Shown: positions 43,881 through 57,230 of the stretch, in pieces
Position numbering within the stretch: position 1 is the first letter of the stretch
How the letters are laid out: each line of letters starts with the position of its first letter
Assembly (NCBI GenBank): GCA_021234155.1
Contig: JAJEKV010000108.1
Coordinates: 1,631,669 to 1,695,668, forward strand
Direction of reading: 5' to 3'
DNA from: Isoetes taiwanensis
Taxonomy: Eukaryota > Streptophyta > Lycopodiopsida > Isoetales > Isoetaceae
DNA length: 64,000 nucleotides
Program-made: the position numbers and the translations under genes
Notes under the pieces: generated by a model
What the model was told of the DNA's origin: nothing
What the model saw: the letters and a program-made list of their open reading frames with translations, nothing else
Databases searched by the model: none

Positions 43881-46800
43881 TTTGGTTCCTTTTTCAATCG
43901 GCCCGAAGTAAAATCAAAGCTGGCTGCCGGATCGAGATAGATATGCTTTTGATCTTGAATAGTAGCCCAAAATCGTAAGGTTACTATTCTCAAGTCCATC
44001 AGATTTTTTCGGTTGGTAGCCACTTTCTTCCTTTCCCATCGCCTCGAGCGAGCTACACTTTCTTACTTTTTGTCCTCTTTCTTAGTCAGAGGACTTAAAG
44101 AATAGGTGTAGCTTCCTTTTCTTACACTTTCAGCTGCTTCTCGGATAAATTGCGGGAGAATTCACTTAAAACTGCTTAATTAGGTTGAATAACAAACAAA
44201 AGCGATTATTCTCCGCATTAGCCACTTCTTTAGTGCTTGATAAAGATTCGCTTTGGCTCTTTGGCCCCGCGGGTTCATTATTACCTTGCTTGTCTGTGTG
44301 AGAGAGCGTTTGAATGGCCGGACCACAGGCGAGATCCCATTGATTTCTCCCAAAAACCCTCGCCTCTTTCATAGATACTTTGAGGCCGTTGAGCATTAAT
44401 GGCTTGGTAGGAGACCCGAGCCTTCTCTACCAGCGCCTTTGCCATCTTCTGAGCTCACCAAAGAAAGATTGGCAACTTACCGTCGAGCTTTGCGTGCCAG
44501 CGATGAGCCCACCCATGGAGTTTTCGGACTACCGATTATCATTTTTACTAAGCTAAAGGTCTTTCTTTGAAACTCAGCGGCGAGGCTCGAGAGCCGGTTT
44601 CCATGTTGCATTGGATCAACTTATTCCATTTTAAGCGTTAAGATCTGGCACCCAATTATGAGTTGTATGATGGCGGAGTCTAAATGGCGGATTGAAGACG
44701 ATGAGTGATGTCACTGTGAGATGGCAAAGGCAAGTCTCTGTAAACGTTAATGCGCATATTAGAAATGTGTTTTTGGATGCTAAGTGCATTTTTGCAAATC
44801 TATTGAGATATTACGGCGCGACTTCATTTTGTAAAATCTTAGGCTTCTTATTTTCAGTCCGGCTCTTTCTAAAGCGGCCCGTTCTTTCAGGGGAATCAAA
44901 ACATTTTAGGGATTTATTAGGTTGAAGTCTCAGGTGAATGCTTGTTTTGGTTTTGAGGGCGGCAATGGAGATATGGGCCTATATGGGTTTACTGCTAGGA
45001 TTGCGACATTCATCGAGCAATGAGTCGCGCCTTGAGTTCGCATTATATGCTTAGCGAGGTGGGTGCTTGGGTGGTTCCCAATAGGGTTCTTTTTTTTAAG
45101 GGCGACAATCATTATCAAGGAATATCAAGATACATCTGAGGTTTTGTGACATGGGACTCAAAACACAGAAGGGGCCGAGATGGTCCACTAAGCAAAACCA
45201 CCCAACCGCGATTACATAATCAGCCACTCCTTGTGCCACCTTAGGGGCATTTAATGGCCTCACATCACAATCCAACATGTTACGCAACATCGGGATGATC
45301 ATCCAGCGGAGACATCGAAATTTATCATGCCTTTGAATAGAGCGAGAACCGAGATAGCCTGCATTGAGATGACATAACCGACTTCTTCCTCATTTGCCTT
45401 CTTCCAGGTGACACATTTGCCGACTCTTTTGGCGCACAAAGATTAGGACCATCAACCATAACAACCTGAGAAACATAGGAAACGAAGAGCTTTCTTTCTT
45501 GGGGAGAGTGGTAGGAACTATAGCTACAATTGTGATTACAAAACGGCCTACATTCAGGCTACATTAATTGTAGAACATCTTCCATAATAGGAATACAAAA
45601 CCAACAGCAAAGGTTGATCATGAATAGATGAAAATAACGATGAACTTGAACGAAGAATGTTGAAACGAGATTCACTTTTGAGGATGCACGATACCACGGA
45701 GGTACCTCGATAAGAGAAAGCTAAGCAAAAAGAAACCTCCTTATCTAGAAACAAAGCGAACAATTACGGACCATTGAAGCTTAAGATCAACGCTAACATA
45801 CCAGGCCTATACAACTTCTAATCGGCAAAAGTGAGTCCACTGGTAGAAACACAAATCAACAGACCCTCATGATGGAGTGTGAGATATGAACTAAGTCCCG
45901 TTACAGTACAACTAAAGTGATGAGCCATTAGATCGGGGAGGAAGATTAGGTAATGAGAGCAGCCAAGGCATCTTTAATGCCGCGAACTTTAATGCATCTT
46001 TAAGCCGGAGAATAATCACGGTACATTATATATTCCCCGCGAGTGGATCAATCCCTCTGATACCAAAGAGTTCCTTTGCATCACTACTTTCAAACATAAT
46101 GAGCAAAGGTTTTTTTGCCAATAGCGATGGTGGAAAGGAGAGTTGAAGGCGTCTCGAGAAGCCAGGAACAACCGTCACGAACTGAGTGAAAAATCTAAAT
46201 AGCCGCCCGATAAAATACCCAAGAAGCGCACAAGAGATAAGTTCTAGAGCACACTTAATATGAAGCGATGATTCACACGCCAACCAGGAACCACTGAGCT
46301 TGAACCACGATACACGACACTGAAATGGTGGTAAAATAATAATAAATGGAGGCGGGTATTTGTTCGCAGTTAGATCACAATGGGGCTTTTAATGGTAATC
46401 CAAGATTGCGACAACTCATCCTTATTTCCCTTGAACAATACTGTAAAATTTCTTTGCTTGTACCTTTCTAGATGCACTTCAGATATATCCTTACAAAGCC
46501 AATGCGTAAACCATTGATATGAAACTTTTGTATGTCGAGGTCACATGATTTCCAAAATACTATTATTTACTGAGAAATTTGAGGAACTATATTAGGACTG
46601 GAATACGTACGGTGGATAAGTTCCCATTAACTAGGCTCCTTACTTTCATGCCACCAAGGGAGGAAAATCCCTTTCTTCAAGAACCACTTTGGGTATGGCC
46701 CAACATGGAGGCAGGAGCACCAGGCTGAGTGATGCCTCTTTTCGCGCCAACAAGCGGAGGATCCGCATTACCACCAAATTGAGGGTGAAGCCAGGACTCA

Positions 46801-47119
46801 CTTGTAGTTTTGTCGCTACCTTGGATCTTCGGAACTATATAAATGCTTCCCCATCCCTACTATGAGTGGCCGAAATCAAAACAGACCAAATCCGGCCCCT
46901 AATCTGATAGAAAACTCTAACAAAATTGATGTTACGATGGAGCTCACCGAGCAAAAACCAGCGAACTAAAAGATCATCAGCAGATTCGGATGCTCAAGTT
47001 ACAAGGAAAAGCGTGTCGGCCCTGGCGCCATCATCACGAGCACAATTGATACATTATGAAAACCTTCCCAATAGGGTTCTTGAAACAAAATGAGCGACGA
47101 CCTTACATTACGATTGCAT
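43881..47119. other. Unassigned sequence, 3.2 kb
   Basis: Only short, motif-free frames on both strands. Confidence 0.3.
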
Positions 47120-47153
47120 ATTCTTTTTTTTTTTTCTTTTTTCTTTTTTTTTT
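47120..47153 (+). repeat. T-rich tract
   Basis: Thirty-four bases of T with three C interruptions. Confidence 0.9.
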
Positions 47154-49029
47154 GCAATGGTTCATTGGACTGTATTTGACATTTCTCACATCCATACTTT
47201 TTACATTACACATATCGCGAGGGTAAACACCGCCATATTCACGGCTCCAATGATCCTAAATTTCCATAACTTCTAAATCAAGGTTCAATCCTTCATATGC
47301 TTGCTTTCACATGGTGGTGTTAGAGTTCCCCATGGGAAGTTTGCTAACATTATGATGTGCATGCACGATGTTAGACTTTTCTTGTATTTATTTTACATGC
47401 TCCTAAGATTTTTGGCTTCTTCTTTTACAACGTTTTTCAACTCTTTTCTTTTTAATTCCTAAATGTTCTAATCATTTGATTGGACCCTATGGTTTTAATG
47501 TGTAGGGGTCAATGCCGTACATGTAACAATGATCCCTCGTAAAAGATGAGCAGAAGCAACCCATCAAATAAAAGATAATGATTTTGATTCTTCTATGAAG
47601 TATTCACTTGAAAGGAAGATTCTTTCAAAAGAACTCCTTTTCTAGCCATTGAGGAAAAGAATTTACAACCCTATGAATGTTCTCATTTGTTGGGCGATGT
47701 CATCGACTATTGTCTTAGAGACTTGGCCAAACCAGCAGCCAAACAATTAGGGTGAATTTCATCTATGTTTGATCTGAGGCAATTTTGTCCACATTAATTG
47801 TCAACCTCACAACAACATGTGGTTTTGGTGAGAGATCAATGTTTCCATCTTTGATTCTATGGATTGAACGAGAATTTATTAGCCCGATATTACAAAGACT
47901 AGAGTCTAGCCTTCTTGCTGAGAGCTATGCCAAGTTCATGTTTTAAAATTAAGGAGGGTTCTTTATTTTATAGCTGGTCAAGGAGACCGATATATCTTTT
48001 TATGTCTCTACAAGTAACCAAGACCCGCGAGGGCTAGATGTATATAGGTGATGGGTTTGGCGCCGATCTAGAAGCGATTTAAGCATGGGGTGATGCTTGG
48101 AAGAAGAGGTAGAGCAGGCTCCCATAGTCTCTTGCTATCACTTGAAGCTGCTATTTAGGGAGATGCTTCATGCGGGATCATGGGTTAGGGTGATGGCTTA
48201 TCAAACTTGTTAGAAATTTTTCATTGGTAAAATTTGTTTGAGTCTAAGTATACCGAAGCCTTCTTACTGCGTCTACATATATAAAATTTACTCGCTTCCA
48301 TATGCATACAAAGGTTAAGATACGAATTCTAAGCGCCACATTCATTTTAAGTTGAGCAACAATCATTTTTAAGGGTATTAGAAAAACATATTAAGAAGAA
48401 TATTGTAATTATTTTCAAATATTGTCTATTTGCCCACTCTGCTCTTGTAGAGATCAACCATCAAATAATACATTATCATTTTCGCCGCAATGCCTAACAT
48501 TTTTTCTAGCTTTTGCATATAAGTCTTGATCAATACAACTAATAGTGTCATCATCCCCATCAATATCCAAGAAAGACAAACATTCTAGCACTATTTATGT
48601 CCACCCCCTCGTTGTCCTCTTCATTTTGTCAAATTTTCTTCCATACTCTACTTCAACCACCAAGGGGTGCCACTCTTCCACAATGACGTCTTCACTCTCA
48701 CCTTTAATGATTTCTTGTCGGGTAGGGAGCGATAGTGGTTCATAGTCTCATCATCATTGCTTGAATTAACATGCATTATATACCATAGCCAATTTTGATC
48801 ATTAGGTTCCCCTTGTTTCAATTTGAGTGGTTAGTTTATACAGGGCTAGTAATTAAGAGATCACCGTGCTCAAGTCTCTAGAGAGTGCAGGTCATTATGT
48901 ACTCATGGATCAGCACATCAATATGGGTGGCGTAAAAAGAATCTATATATCTCTCTAATAAATACAAAAGTTCAATGCCTTACGGAATCAACGCTTAGGG
49001 TGATGACTATTAAACCCTTTGGATCTTGA
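47154..49029. other. Unassigned sequence
   Basis: AT-rich, nothing recognised. Confidence 0.3.
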
Positions 49030-50720
49030 TAAAATGTGACACTTTGCCCTCGTAATTGTGGCGCTCCCCACCAAATATCACGGCCAGCCTATCATACATC
49101 TACGCCAAGAAATCCCACGAGTCAAGCGTACGCATGGGCCCACTCCATCTATCCCAGCACCTAAGATGGCCATGAGTGGGGAAGGGGGGGGCACTACCCG
49201 AAGGTGTCTTCGCGGCGCCCGCTATCTATGGGCTCATACTTATAATGGCGAGAAACATATAAATATAAATACTTCGGCACTAGCAATAACAATACAATCG
49301 GCTACCTTGGCGGAAAGCGTGGTACCCAAATGTCCTATCCATCCATAGATCCATCATAGATAACAATATATCATAAGCGAGAATAGCTCTATCGGGGCTC
49401 GGACTCATAAGGAAGCGGAACCCGATGGTTGGGCCTCAAGATAAATGAGCCAAGAGAGATATGACAATGGCGGGGCCCGGCTATAAACAATGGCTAGGGG
49501 TGACCACTCCATCCACCCCTCTGTGCATGTACTTTGCGGATATAAGGCTAAATTGGGCTCACGGCATTTACTATAACCTCAGAAGCGTAGCGATCCTAGC
49601 CAGGTATCACTTAGGTGGGACTACTCCCGGGTTGCACCTCTGATCCAGGTAAGGGTAGGAAGGGTTGCATCTCCTTCGAGGGGCTAGTGGCTCCAGCGGC
49701 ATCTAGAAGTCGATGGCGACCACCGCGATCCATACCGGCCCGATCCCCAAAGAATAAGAGCGGAGAATTTTCAGCTCTTGAGGTGAGGTGACACCAAATA
49801 CCGAGGGAGGTGTCGGGACCCATGCCGACCCACACCCAGTGACCGGCTATAGTAGGCCTAACTTTTTGCTTTATATGGGTCTAGCGGCCCTTGATCGGCC
49901 AGGGGACCTCCCTCCCACTTTGCCACTAGCCTCTTTACAGCCCGTATTTGCTAGAGTCATGCGATAGCCCACAGTAACCCGGTGAGTTCCTATGCATAAG
50001 CGCATCTAATAGGAACTAAGGGTCTAAACTAGGAGCATCATCTAAATATTGGCTACTGGGTCTCTACCCCTCTTCTGATACAAGAGAAGCAAACATGATC
50101 AACCAACATTATATATCCACATAACTATGATAAATAATGAGAATAACATCTAGTCCACAATCACATGCATCCTAACTACGGTTAGGGTTCATTGATTAGG
50201 GTTCAAGATCTAGGCCGAAGAGGGTTCTAGAATGTCTCCTACGGAGATCACGGAATGCCAACTCATTTTAAAATCCTAACTTCGGATGATATGCGAAGGA
50301 CTCACAACCAAATACCTATACTCTGAGGAACTCCCCTTGCTCCCAATGTCTCCGCGGCTTTCAGGGGGTTAGAAGGAGCTCTACGACTCCCTACTGGAAT
50401 GCTTGGCGCCGCGCTTGGGGCCTAACGTGCTATGCTATACCCGCAGAAGATGAGTTCTTGCAAACATAGTTTTGGCTGTGAACAAAGGTTTCAAGACGTT
50501 GAACCTAGAAATGGCTAGGGTCAGGGTTTGGCCATTTAGGTTAGGGGTTAAAGGTGTCCTTTGCCGCGTGGCTCCAATAGGGTGCTTCCATGGCGGGTGT
50601 CAGAGGGTGAGCCATGTGGAAATAGCCCTATATGCCCTAAGGTTGGCTGAGATTGAATAACTTAGCCATGCTCAGTTGTACAAGAGGCTCAGAAGTAAAG
50701 GTTATGCGGTGGCGTGTGAA
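49030..50720. other. GC-richer block, possibly retrotransposon-derived
   Basis: Composition is more even in G and C than the flanks, with phrases such as GGCTACTGGGTCTCTACCCC and GGTTAGGGTTCATTGATTAG that read like plant retrotransposon LTR or UTR. I found no matching second copy, no primer-binding site and no polyprotein frame, so the origin is a guess. Confidence 0.25.
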
Positions 50721-51610
50721 ATATCGTATTATAGCATATATTTCAGAGATATATCCGCGATAGTGTACATCATACCATCTAATTTGAAACAAGACTTTTT
50801 GTAAAAAGTTCTAGTGTCAAACTCTAATATTTATTTGCATCTTTTCAGCATACTCAATGTCACCCTCAATCACATTCTTGTCTTTTGCACTTGCACGATT
50901 TTTACTATGAGAAGATGAGAGATAACTCCACATTCAAAAGGTGATAACAAACTTCATCCCCTTTTTACGCACATGAAAATGTCATCTATTGCGTGTATCA
51001 AGCTTGAAATTCTACAAACCCGGGATAGATTATTTCAAAGAAAATAACTTAACAATGAAACTAGTTTATCCCATCGCTTTGAAGGCCCAAAATCGGTCGC
51101 CTTTCCATATCAGTCTTAAAGGTCAGGAATCATTTTTGACCTTAGCATTCCGTTCCGCTTCCACAACTTCTCGAGCACCATCACATTGCATGACTTGGCA
51201 TTATACATACTTGGGGTTCTAGATAAAAGCGTCGGCAATTCTTGAGCCCTCGTTAGTCATTATCTCGCAGCTTGTCTAGTATCATCATTCACAAGGTTTT
51301 TCCCTTGAAAACCTTTAGAGGGTAAAGTTTTTTCTGCCAATCCCTATTAGTAATGATTGTACTTCTAATACGTGTATAAGGTCCGTGACCTATTGGTCTC
51401 AGGTGGGCGTTAAAAAGCCCATTACATTCTATTCTATTCATTTGTACTCATAGATGTCAAAGAAGTGGTGTTTTAATAGCCAATATTTGAATTATAATCG
51501 GTAATGGAGGAGATGTGGCTAAGTGATAGTTGCTGAACTAATTGCCCATCTAGTTCCCCTTGACTTTAAGTCATTGTACTTTTGCCATTTGGACGTACTT
51601 GGATTTTATT
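50721..51610. other. Unassigned sequence
   Basis: AT-rich with no supported feature. Confidence 0.3.
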
Positions 51611-51615
51611 GGTGG

Positions 51616-51735
51616 CGCATTACAAAGATATTTGATTAGGCGTTATACAAAATATTATATTTATGATGTGTTACAAAGATATTTGCTCATGTGTGTTATA
51701 AGTGTTCATATTTATCACGCGATACACTTGGCTTC
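51616..51735 (+). repeat. 26-bp minisatellite, about five units
   Basis: Units such as GTGTTACAAAGATATTTGCT and GCGTTATACAAAATATTATA alternate head to tail. TTACAAAGATATTTG is exact at 51620-51634 and 51671-51685. Further GCG(A/T)CAC-type words follow to about 51850. This may be a CACTA-type subterminal array. Confidence 0.6.
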
Positions 51736-51859
51736 ATAAAACTTTTGGCCATGCTTACAAACTTCAACGTCATTTCTTTGCGTGTGACAATTTTGAAGTG
51801 CATAGCAAATTAATTTAGCGTCACAAATCAATACATTACAAAGCGCCATTAGCCCTTTT

Positions 51860-52739
51860 AGTGTAGGCGAATTCTACCACATTGGATTGTTAAAGAATAG
51901 CTAGCCGCACCTCAAAATCAACATGTTTTAGGAAGGGAGGCCCATCTACATAACCAACTCATTGTTCATGAATACCATCTCTAAATATCAAGTATACGCC
52001 AGTGTCCCAGTATGAGCAGTGGCAACAAACCATTGAAACTACAACAAAAGAACCTTATATCATTTCACGCATTCCATGGCCTTAAAATTATTGACACAAA
52101 TTATCCGATTGCCTTGATCCTACTTTCCATCATTGTGGTCAATTTTGAGGAAAGAGTAGAAAGCCCATCATTGAAAAGTATTTTGCTTATGTGCATTGCA
52201 ATTTATAATTCAAAGGGATGCATTGAAACTTGAGACTCGATATTGTTAAAAAAACAAGATGCTTATACTAGACTATTCTGGTTTTGTAGATAGCTAGAGG
52301 GTTTGATTAATATTTTCCAACATCTCATGAGTACAACATCGTAATATGAGCATTTGGGCTGGCACTTATATCATCGCTGGATAGAATTATGGAAATTTCC
52401 ACGTTAGGGTAGCATTAGTATTAAAGGTTTCCACATTAGATAATCATTATAAAATCCATATGCAAAGAAGTTTAATGACGGTAAAGTCCACCTATCCTAG
52501 TTCTATCCGTGCGGCAAGTCAACATGTTTGATGAAGCGTGCACTTGGTATTCTGAACAAGCGACTTTTGTGCTTGAAACCCGGTTGTGAGTCTCACACTT
52601 AACTTCTCGCTTTGGTGGACAAAGGCATGTGTGCACTTTGAGAGGAGGCCACCTTGGGAGGAGTGGATCCCAAGCGTTTACCTATACATGATATGTTAAA
52701 GGGGAATAAGTACTAATGTATATTTCTTGTGAGGCCGAG
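51860..52739. other. Unassigned sequence
   Basis: Nothing recognised on either strand. Confidence 0.3.
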
Positions 52740-53320
52740 AATGACTTTTAGCTAAACTTGCTTTCGATATTAATCCCAAAGGCTTTTAAGTAGTTTTAGC
52801 TAAACTCTATATATTTTTTCCTCTCATACTTTCTAGCGTTCCAGCTAAACTAACCAAACATCATCCCCAAAATTTCTATGGTGGCCAACATAAAATAAAC
52901 AAATTACTTCATACTTTTTTTTTTTCAATATATTCCACTTATTTTGCTCATTTTCTTTGTGAAAACATTCTAAAATAATGCTAACTAGTAAAAGAGTCTA
53001 GGACTCAAATTAATTCATAATTCTAGAACTAAACTGCTAGTCATACATATTTCACTTTATAAACTGCAGAATGATGTACAGCTAAACAGCGAAATTCATT
53101 CTAAAAGTTTCTATGATTTAGTAACACCTATAAATTTCAGCGGCTCTTACTTTCTAGCGTTTGGCTAAAGAGCTCGAGGGGGTTAGTGCGGTCGAAAAAG
53201 TTAAGCTAAAAATTATTTGGCTATTTTTTTCCCAATTTTTTCCATTTACTTTGCTTGATTATTTTTTGAAAATGTGCTAAAAAGATGCGGCAAATAGCTA
53301 AAGTTTAGCCTTAAGAATTA
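52740..53320. repeat. Non-autonomous element-like block, TTTAGCTAAACT words
   Basis: TTTTAGCTAAACT occurs near 52747 and 52797, and the inverted form AGCTAAAGTTTAGCC ends the block near 53300. Two internal halves resemble each other: CATACTTTCTAGCGTTCCAGC / CTTACTTTCTAGCGTTTGGC, then TTCCACTTATTTTGCTCATT / TTCCATTTACTTTGCTTGAT. This suggests two related MITE-like copies. No target duplication established. Confidence 0.4.
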
Positions 53321-53327
53321 TTCCATG

Positions 53328-53340
53328 GATATATATATAT
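53328..53340 (+). repeat. (AT)n microsatellite
   Basis: Alternating AT run before GGCCGG. Confidence 0.85.
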
Positions 53341-53522
53341 GGCCGGATAAGTCCCAAGGGAGTAGCAAGTCATATGCACATGAATGCATTATCATACCTT
53401 TATTTACCCTTATTCTACAAAACAAATTACTATAAAATCCTTTTAAAATCCAAAATAGGCAAATAAGAAACTATTTGCATGCATCTTGTTTATTACCACT
53501 AATACTATATGGATCGACTTAA

Positions 53523-53538
53523 GATATATATATATATA
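53523..53538 (+). repeat. (AT)n microsatellite
   Basis: Alternating AT run of about 16 bases. Confidence 0.85.
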
Positions 53539-53623
53539 CCCTTTGGTTTTGGATGCCAAAAGGTGTGGTTTTAACATGCATACAGTATCGCATGCTAGAG
53601 CACTTTAGGGAATACTTAATCTT

Positions 53624-53688
53624 AGGACTAGACTAGCCTAAGCTGGCTTAGGAGCCTTCACTTGAGAAATAGGACTAGACTAGCCTAA
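53624..53688 (+). repeat. 18-bp direct repeat, 47 bp apart
   Basis: AGGACTAGACTAGCCTAA at 53624 and again, identical, at 53671. Confidence 0.9.
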
Positions 53689-53741
53689 ACTAGTTTTGCT
53701 TTGATTATCCTAAATTTGAATGGGGATAAAAAATCCCCGCG

Positions 53742-53845
53742 TGGATGAAATCCCCACAGCCAATGGCAAAGTATGCACATACTAGATATCTGGGGATGAA
53801 ATTACCCACAATTGGTGGCTAAAATTGGGCACGTACTAGATGGAG
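53742..53845 (+). repeat. About 50-bp tandem duplication
   Basis: GGATGAAAT..CCCACA..GGC..ACTAGAT occurs twice, starting at 53742 and 53792, diverged. Confidence 0.6.
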
Positions 53846-53849
53846 GTTA

Positions 53850-54799
53850 CTATAACCACATTAGGGATCATTATTAATAAAAATCATGGCCGCGTCGAGG
53901 GGAATCAACATGCTTGAGATAAAACATGTCAATTATCTGGAGTTCTATTTCCACAACCAGTCCATTTTTTTCGCGGTATAATAGACCCTTATAAAGAGAA
54001 CCTCCACATAAGCTAGAGTAAAATTGATGATGATGATTCGGAGGAGCAACTCACCAACTCACCAATCAAATCAGATTCATAAATGGTCTCTTGAGGGGGT
54101 GAACGACTAACACCACAAGTGTAAGTATGATTTAAAGGCACCGAAATAATAAACCTTATTTTAATAACCAAGGGGGCTAGAAGCTTCCTATGGCACAATC
54201 TAAGCCTAAAAGGATTCATTGCAACAAGTTTGGCATTTGCCACATGGGCAAACAACAGAATATGCTAGAAATATACAAAGTTAGCCTTTTTAAGTATTAG
54301 AAGCAAACAACCGTGGGCAAACCTTGGAATATATTAGAAATCGGTACAAAGGAAGTTTTTTTTGCACTGGATGGGGCATAAAGGCCGTAACTTCGTTGTA
54401 TGGTGGCCCAAATTTTTCAAAGAAAAGCTCATGCTGGCCAATGGTTCCCAAAGCAAAAACTTTTAAGGAACTCGTTGATCAATGCATGTGATTTAGACGG
54501 CTGGTTAGTTGCAGACGACCCCAAGTAATGGTAACCAAATGGAAGGGGAAAGATGGTGCACAAACACAGCTTAGGCTTCTAGCAAATAAGGTGCATGAGA
54601 AAAACCGCTGGGGGAATTCTTATAGAGAATTACTGGGCAGTACGTTGGCTGTGGCAAAGATTTAGATTACTTGGTGGCAGTGCATGGAAGGTACATATCG
54701 GTATGCAGGATTTACACACGAAGCTAAATGAAAGGCTGACATGGCAGCCTACATGGCAACGGATCAAGCTCCCAGGATCAGGTGGGACACGAGGGTTCC
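53850..54799. other. Unassigned sequence
   Basis: A minus-strand frame of 80 codons at 54013-54255 has no known motif. It may be downstream of the DUF3444-type pseudogene. Confidence 0.3.
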
Positions 54800-55720
54800 T
54801 CTTTTTGGGCATTACAACAGGCAGGAGGGCACTGTGGGAGGAATCTAGTAAAGCTGATCAGGGCAAAACCATAGCTGGAGCGGGGGTTTTGGAACAGAAA
54901 AACTACAAGCCAGCCAGCTTAACAGCATTCTAGCAAAACGCCACTTTCTCGACTGAAATTGGTGATAACCTCAACCATATCAAAGGGGTATTCTGCTCCT
55001 CCTTTCCACCTCCATGCGAGGAGGAGATACCGGACCCCGTGATCTGCAGGGGCCTGTGCAAAGCCCCAGATCTGGCCAGCCATGGGGTGCAAATTCCCGA
55101 TCTGCCATCTCTGCTCCATGTGATATGAACAGGGTGAGAAAACACGTCCAAAGTCATGCAATAGTGAGTTTTGAACCTGAAATCTCCACATGCGGGGGCG
55201 AGATTATCTGAGCCTGTCGAGAAACGGATCTAACAGTTTATTTGACGCTTAAAGGGTTCTCGTAACCTGTTCTACCGCCTACGTGATCTTCGGCATCTCG
55301 TCGCTGTGTGGTGATACAGGGCCCAGATATCGCCTTCCTTGATTCGGGCCTCCGATCTGGAGAGGTCGAAATCTGTAAAATCTGCATCTGGAATGTGGAT
55401 GAGCTTTTGAATGCGAGATTTATCGTCTGGATCAGGTAGCGGGTATTTGGGGGCCTGGGGTTTTCCCAAGAGCTGGAGGAGCCTGCAGCATGGATGGAGG
55501 GCTCTGATTCTGCATGCATTCACAGTCTACGCCGGATTTCGTATCTGGGCTTGTGGAAATTCCTGTGGCACCCACATGCCATGCATAACATTTTGCCGTT
55601 TGATCCGTCCTTCTCATGCACCGTACGTCCGTCGCATACTGGCCGTGTTGAATCTAGCTTGTAATTCCTCTTGCATTTTCCCCACCTTGCTGCCTCCATT
55701 TCTTCCCTCTGCGCCTTCAT
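54800..55720 (-). pseudogene. DnaJ/DUF3444-type protein pseudogene
   Basis: Minus-strand pieces follow the plan of plant DnaJ-associated proteins with a DUF3444 domain. From 55720, MKAQREEMEAARWGKCKRNY is followed by GKMLCMACGCHRNFHKP, a cysteine-pair region. Next, at 55394-55314, come IHIPDADFTDFDLSRSEARI and KEGDIWALY, then frame-shifted DEMPKIT and VEQVTRTL. This is the D.DFtDFD..R.E....G.IWALYd..D.MPr.Y..V..V core of DUF3444. From 55191 a third frame gives MAGQIWGF and YPFDMVEVITNFSRESGV, matching the second core (kGeVWAlY, yEmVEVl.dy.ee.GV). Total span fits one domain of 170-200 residues. At least three frame changes and stops break it. No J-domain seen upstream. ACGCHRNFH also recalls ZF-HD zinc fingers, but the DUF3444 blocks on the same strand favour the DnaJ-type reading. 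Confidence 0.65.
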
Positions 55721-56880
55721 ATCTGTATGCCTCTGTTTGGAAAAAAAAGAAAGAGGGTAGAATTAGCTCCGAAATCATGCTCTTTCTACGGCATATTTTG
55801 ATCATCATGCAGAAAAATTCTGCTCCATCCTTTCTCACTATTATTAAGGACTAAAGATGTCCTTTTTTCTGACGGAGCTGTGTTAACGTTTTAAATACGT
55901 GTCAAATTGCTTCTAAATTCTAGATACTAGATTCAGTCTTGCAGCTAGCTATGGTGAAGATATAGTTACCCCGGTTTTGGTGATTTCGCAGCAGAGATAT
56001 CCCTTCGATGGAATCACCACAAAAATTCAGATCATGAAATCCCTTTTGCCCAAGCTGCTTGCGGTAACACACTTTCGGCGCATTTTGAGACGAGATTTTT
56101 GCCCTTTGAAGCTAGCTGAGAATCACGGGTGCTTTCGATCGATTTTTAGTTTCAATCGAGTGCACATCTTCTTGGGACCCCATACGTAATGGCGTGTACG
56201 GAAGGGTCCCTTTTAGGAACCCAATCACGTGCATTATCACGTCTGGCGATTCTAGAGGTTGGTTTTGTAATACATCATTGAGGGGTACCTTCAATGGTTC
56301 CCGGTCGTGCTCGTGAAGGGGGCCAAACAAAATTTTTGGAATCGGCCGAGCTCCCTTACCGAGGTCTTCTCCGGATCTTTGGCCAATGTTCCTCGAGGCC
56401 CGAGGGGCGAGCACTGCAGCCAGTAAAGATACTTAGATGTGGTTTGTCATTTTTGTTTGTAGGTAAAAATAGAAGTAAGTTTAGGGTGGGTGTTAGTTAA
56501 TGATATTGAGTATTCAATGTAAAACCAGGTAGGATACTTCTATCAAGAAGTTTGTGTGTTGGGGTTATTGGCAAGGGGTGTAGATATAATAATAAACAGT
56601 GGATTTAAAGCCTTTTCTTGGGGACATTAAGCGTGGAGTGAGCTGGTATAGTGGCCCATGTGAGGAGGTAGCATTCCGGGCAAAGGCATAATAGTTAAAA
56701 CGATTTTAGCGGCGGTATTTTTGCATCCTGTCCACAACAATGCAATGCGTGCGCTGTTCCACCGTTTCGGGAGAGACTTGCGGGGATAAGGAAGTATCGA
56801 GCGGCTTAACAAAAGATGTAGGCGAAATGGAGTCCATAATTCGAGAATCCGGGCTTAGTTGTTATTAACAAACGAAGCCC
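55721..56880. other. Unassigned, upstream of the DUF3444-type pseudogene
   Basis: Could hold the lost N-terminal part and promoter of that gene. I see no J-domain motif (HPD) and no supported element. Confidence 0.3.
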
Positions 56881-56901
56881 GAGCTCCTTCATGAGGAGCT
56901 C
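56881..56901. repeat. Small hairpin outside the long inverted repeat
   Basis: GAGCTCCT and AGGAGCTC (8-bp exact arms) with a TCATG loop, just left of the fold-back element. Confidence 0.85.
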
Positions 56902-56904
56902 AAT

Positions 56905-57230
56905 CACAATGGGGAGCTTTCATAACGTTAACAAGAAAGAGGGAAGAATTTCTAGCTTCGATGAAGATGTCTTGCCTCTAATCGGAAGGCGAGGACTTTC
57001 GCGTGAGAGCCAGAGTAGCCAGAATCTATGAAGAGAGGAAGGATATCTCCAAAAGATTTTGGGGACATAGGAACAAGCATAGGAATGGTAAGTTTGAGGG
57101 GAAGCGAGGGACTTTGGAATTTTTTAGTGGATTTGAAAGCACCCGAATTTAAACAAGCACGGTGTGAGGAGTAAAGAGATACCGTGAAACCACTTCATGG
57201 TTATTTGAAGTGGTAAAGATATGGGGTGGT
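56905..57230 (+). repeat. Left arm of long inverted repeat
   Basis: Pairs with 58269-58555. It carries about 20 extra bases around 56990-57010 (CGAGGACTTTCGCGTGAG) relative to the right arm. Confidence 0.75.

Noticed and set aside
49030-50720. LTR retrotransposon
   Set aside because: Some phrases sound LTR-like, but there is no second LTR, primer-binding site, polypurine tract or gag-pol frame in the window.
54595-54933. 112-codon plus-strand frame as a gene
   Set aside because: It overlaps, antisense, the end of the DUF3444-type pseudogene region and shows no motif of its own.
55520-55720. ZF-HD / mini zinc finger gene
   Set aside because: ACGCHRNFH is suggestive, but the other ZF-HD residues (paired His and the DGCGEF block) are missing, and DUF3444-type blocks follow on the same strand. 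Kept only as an alternative.
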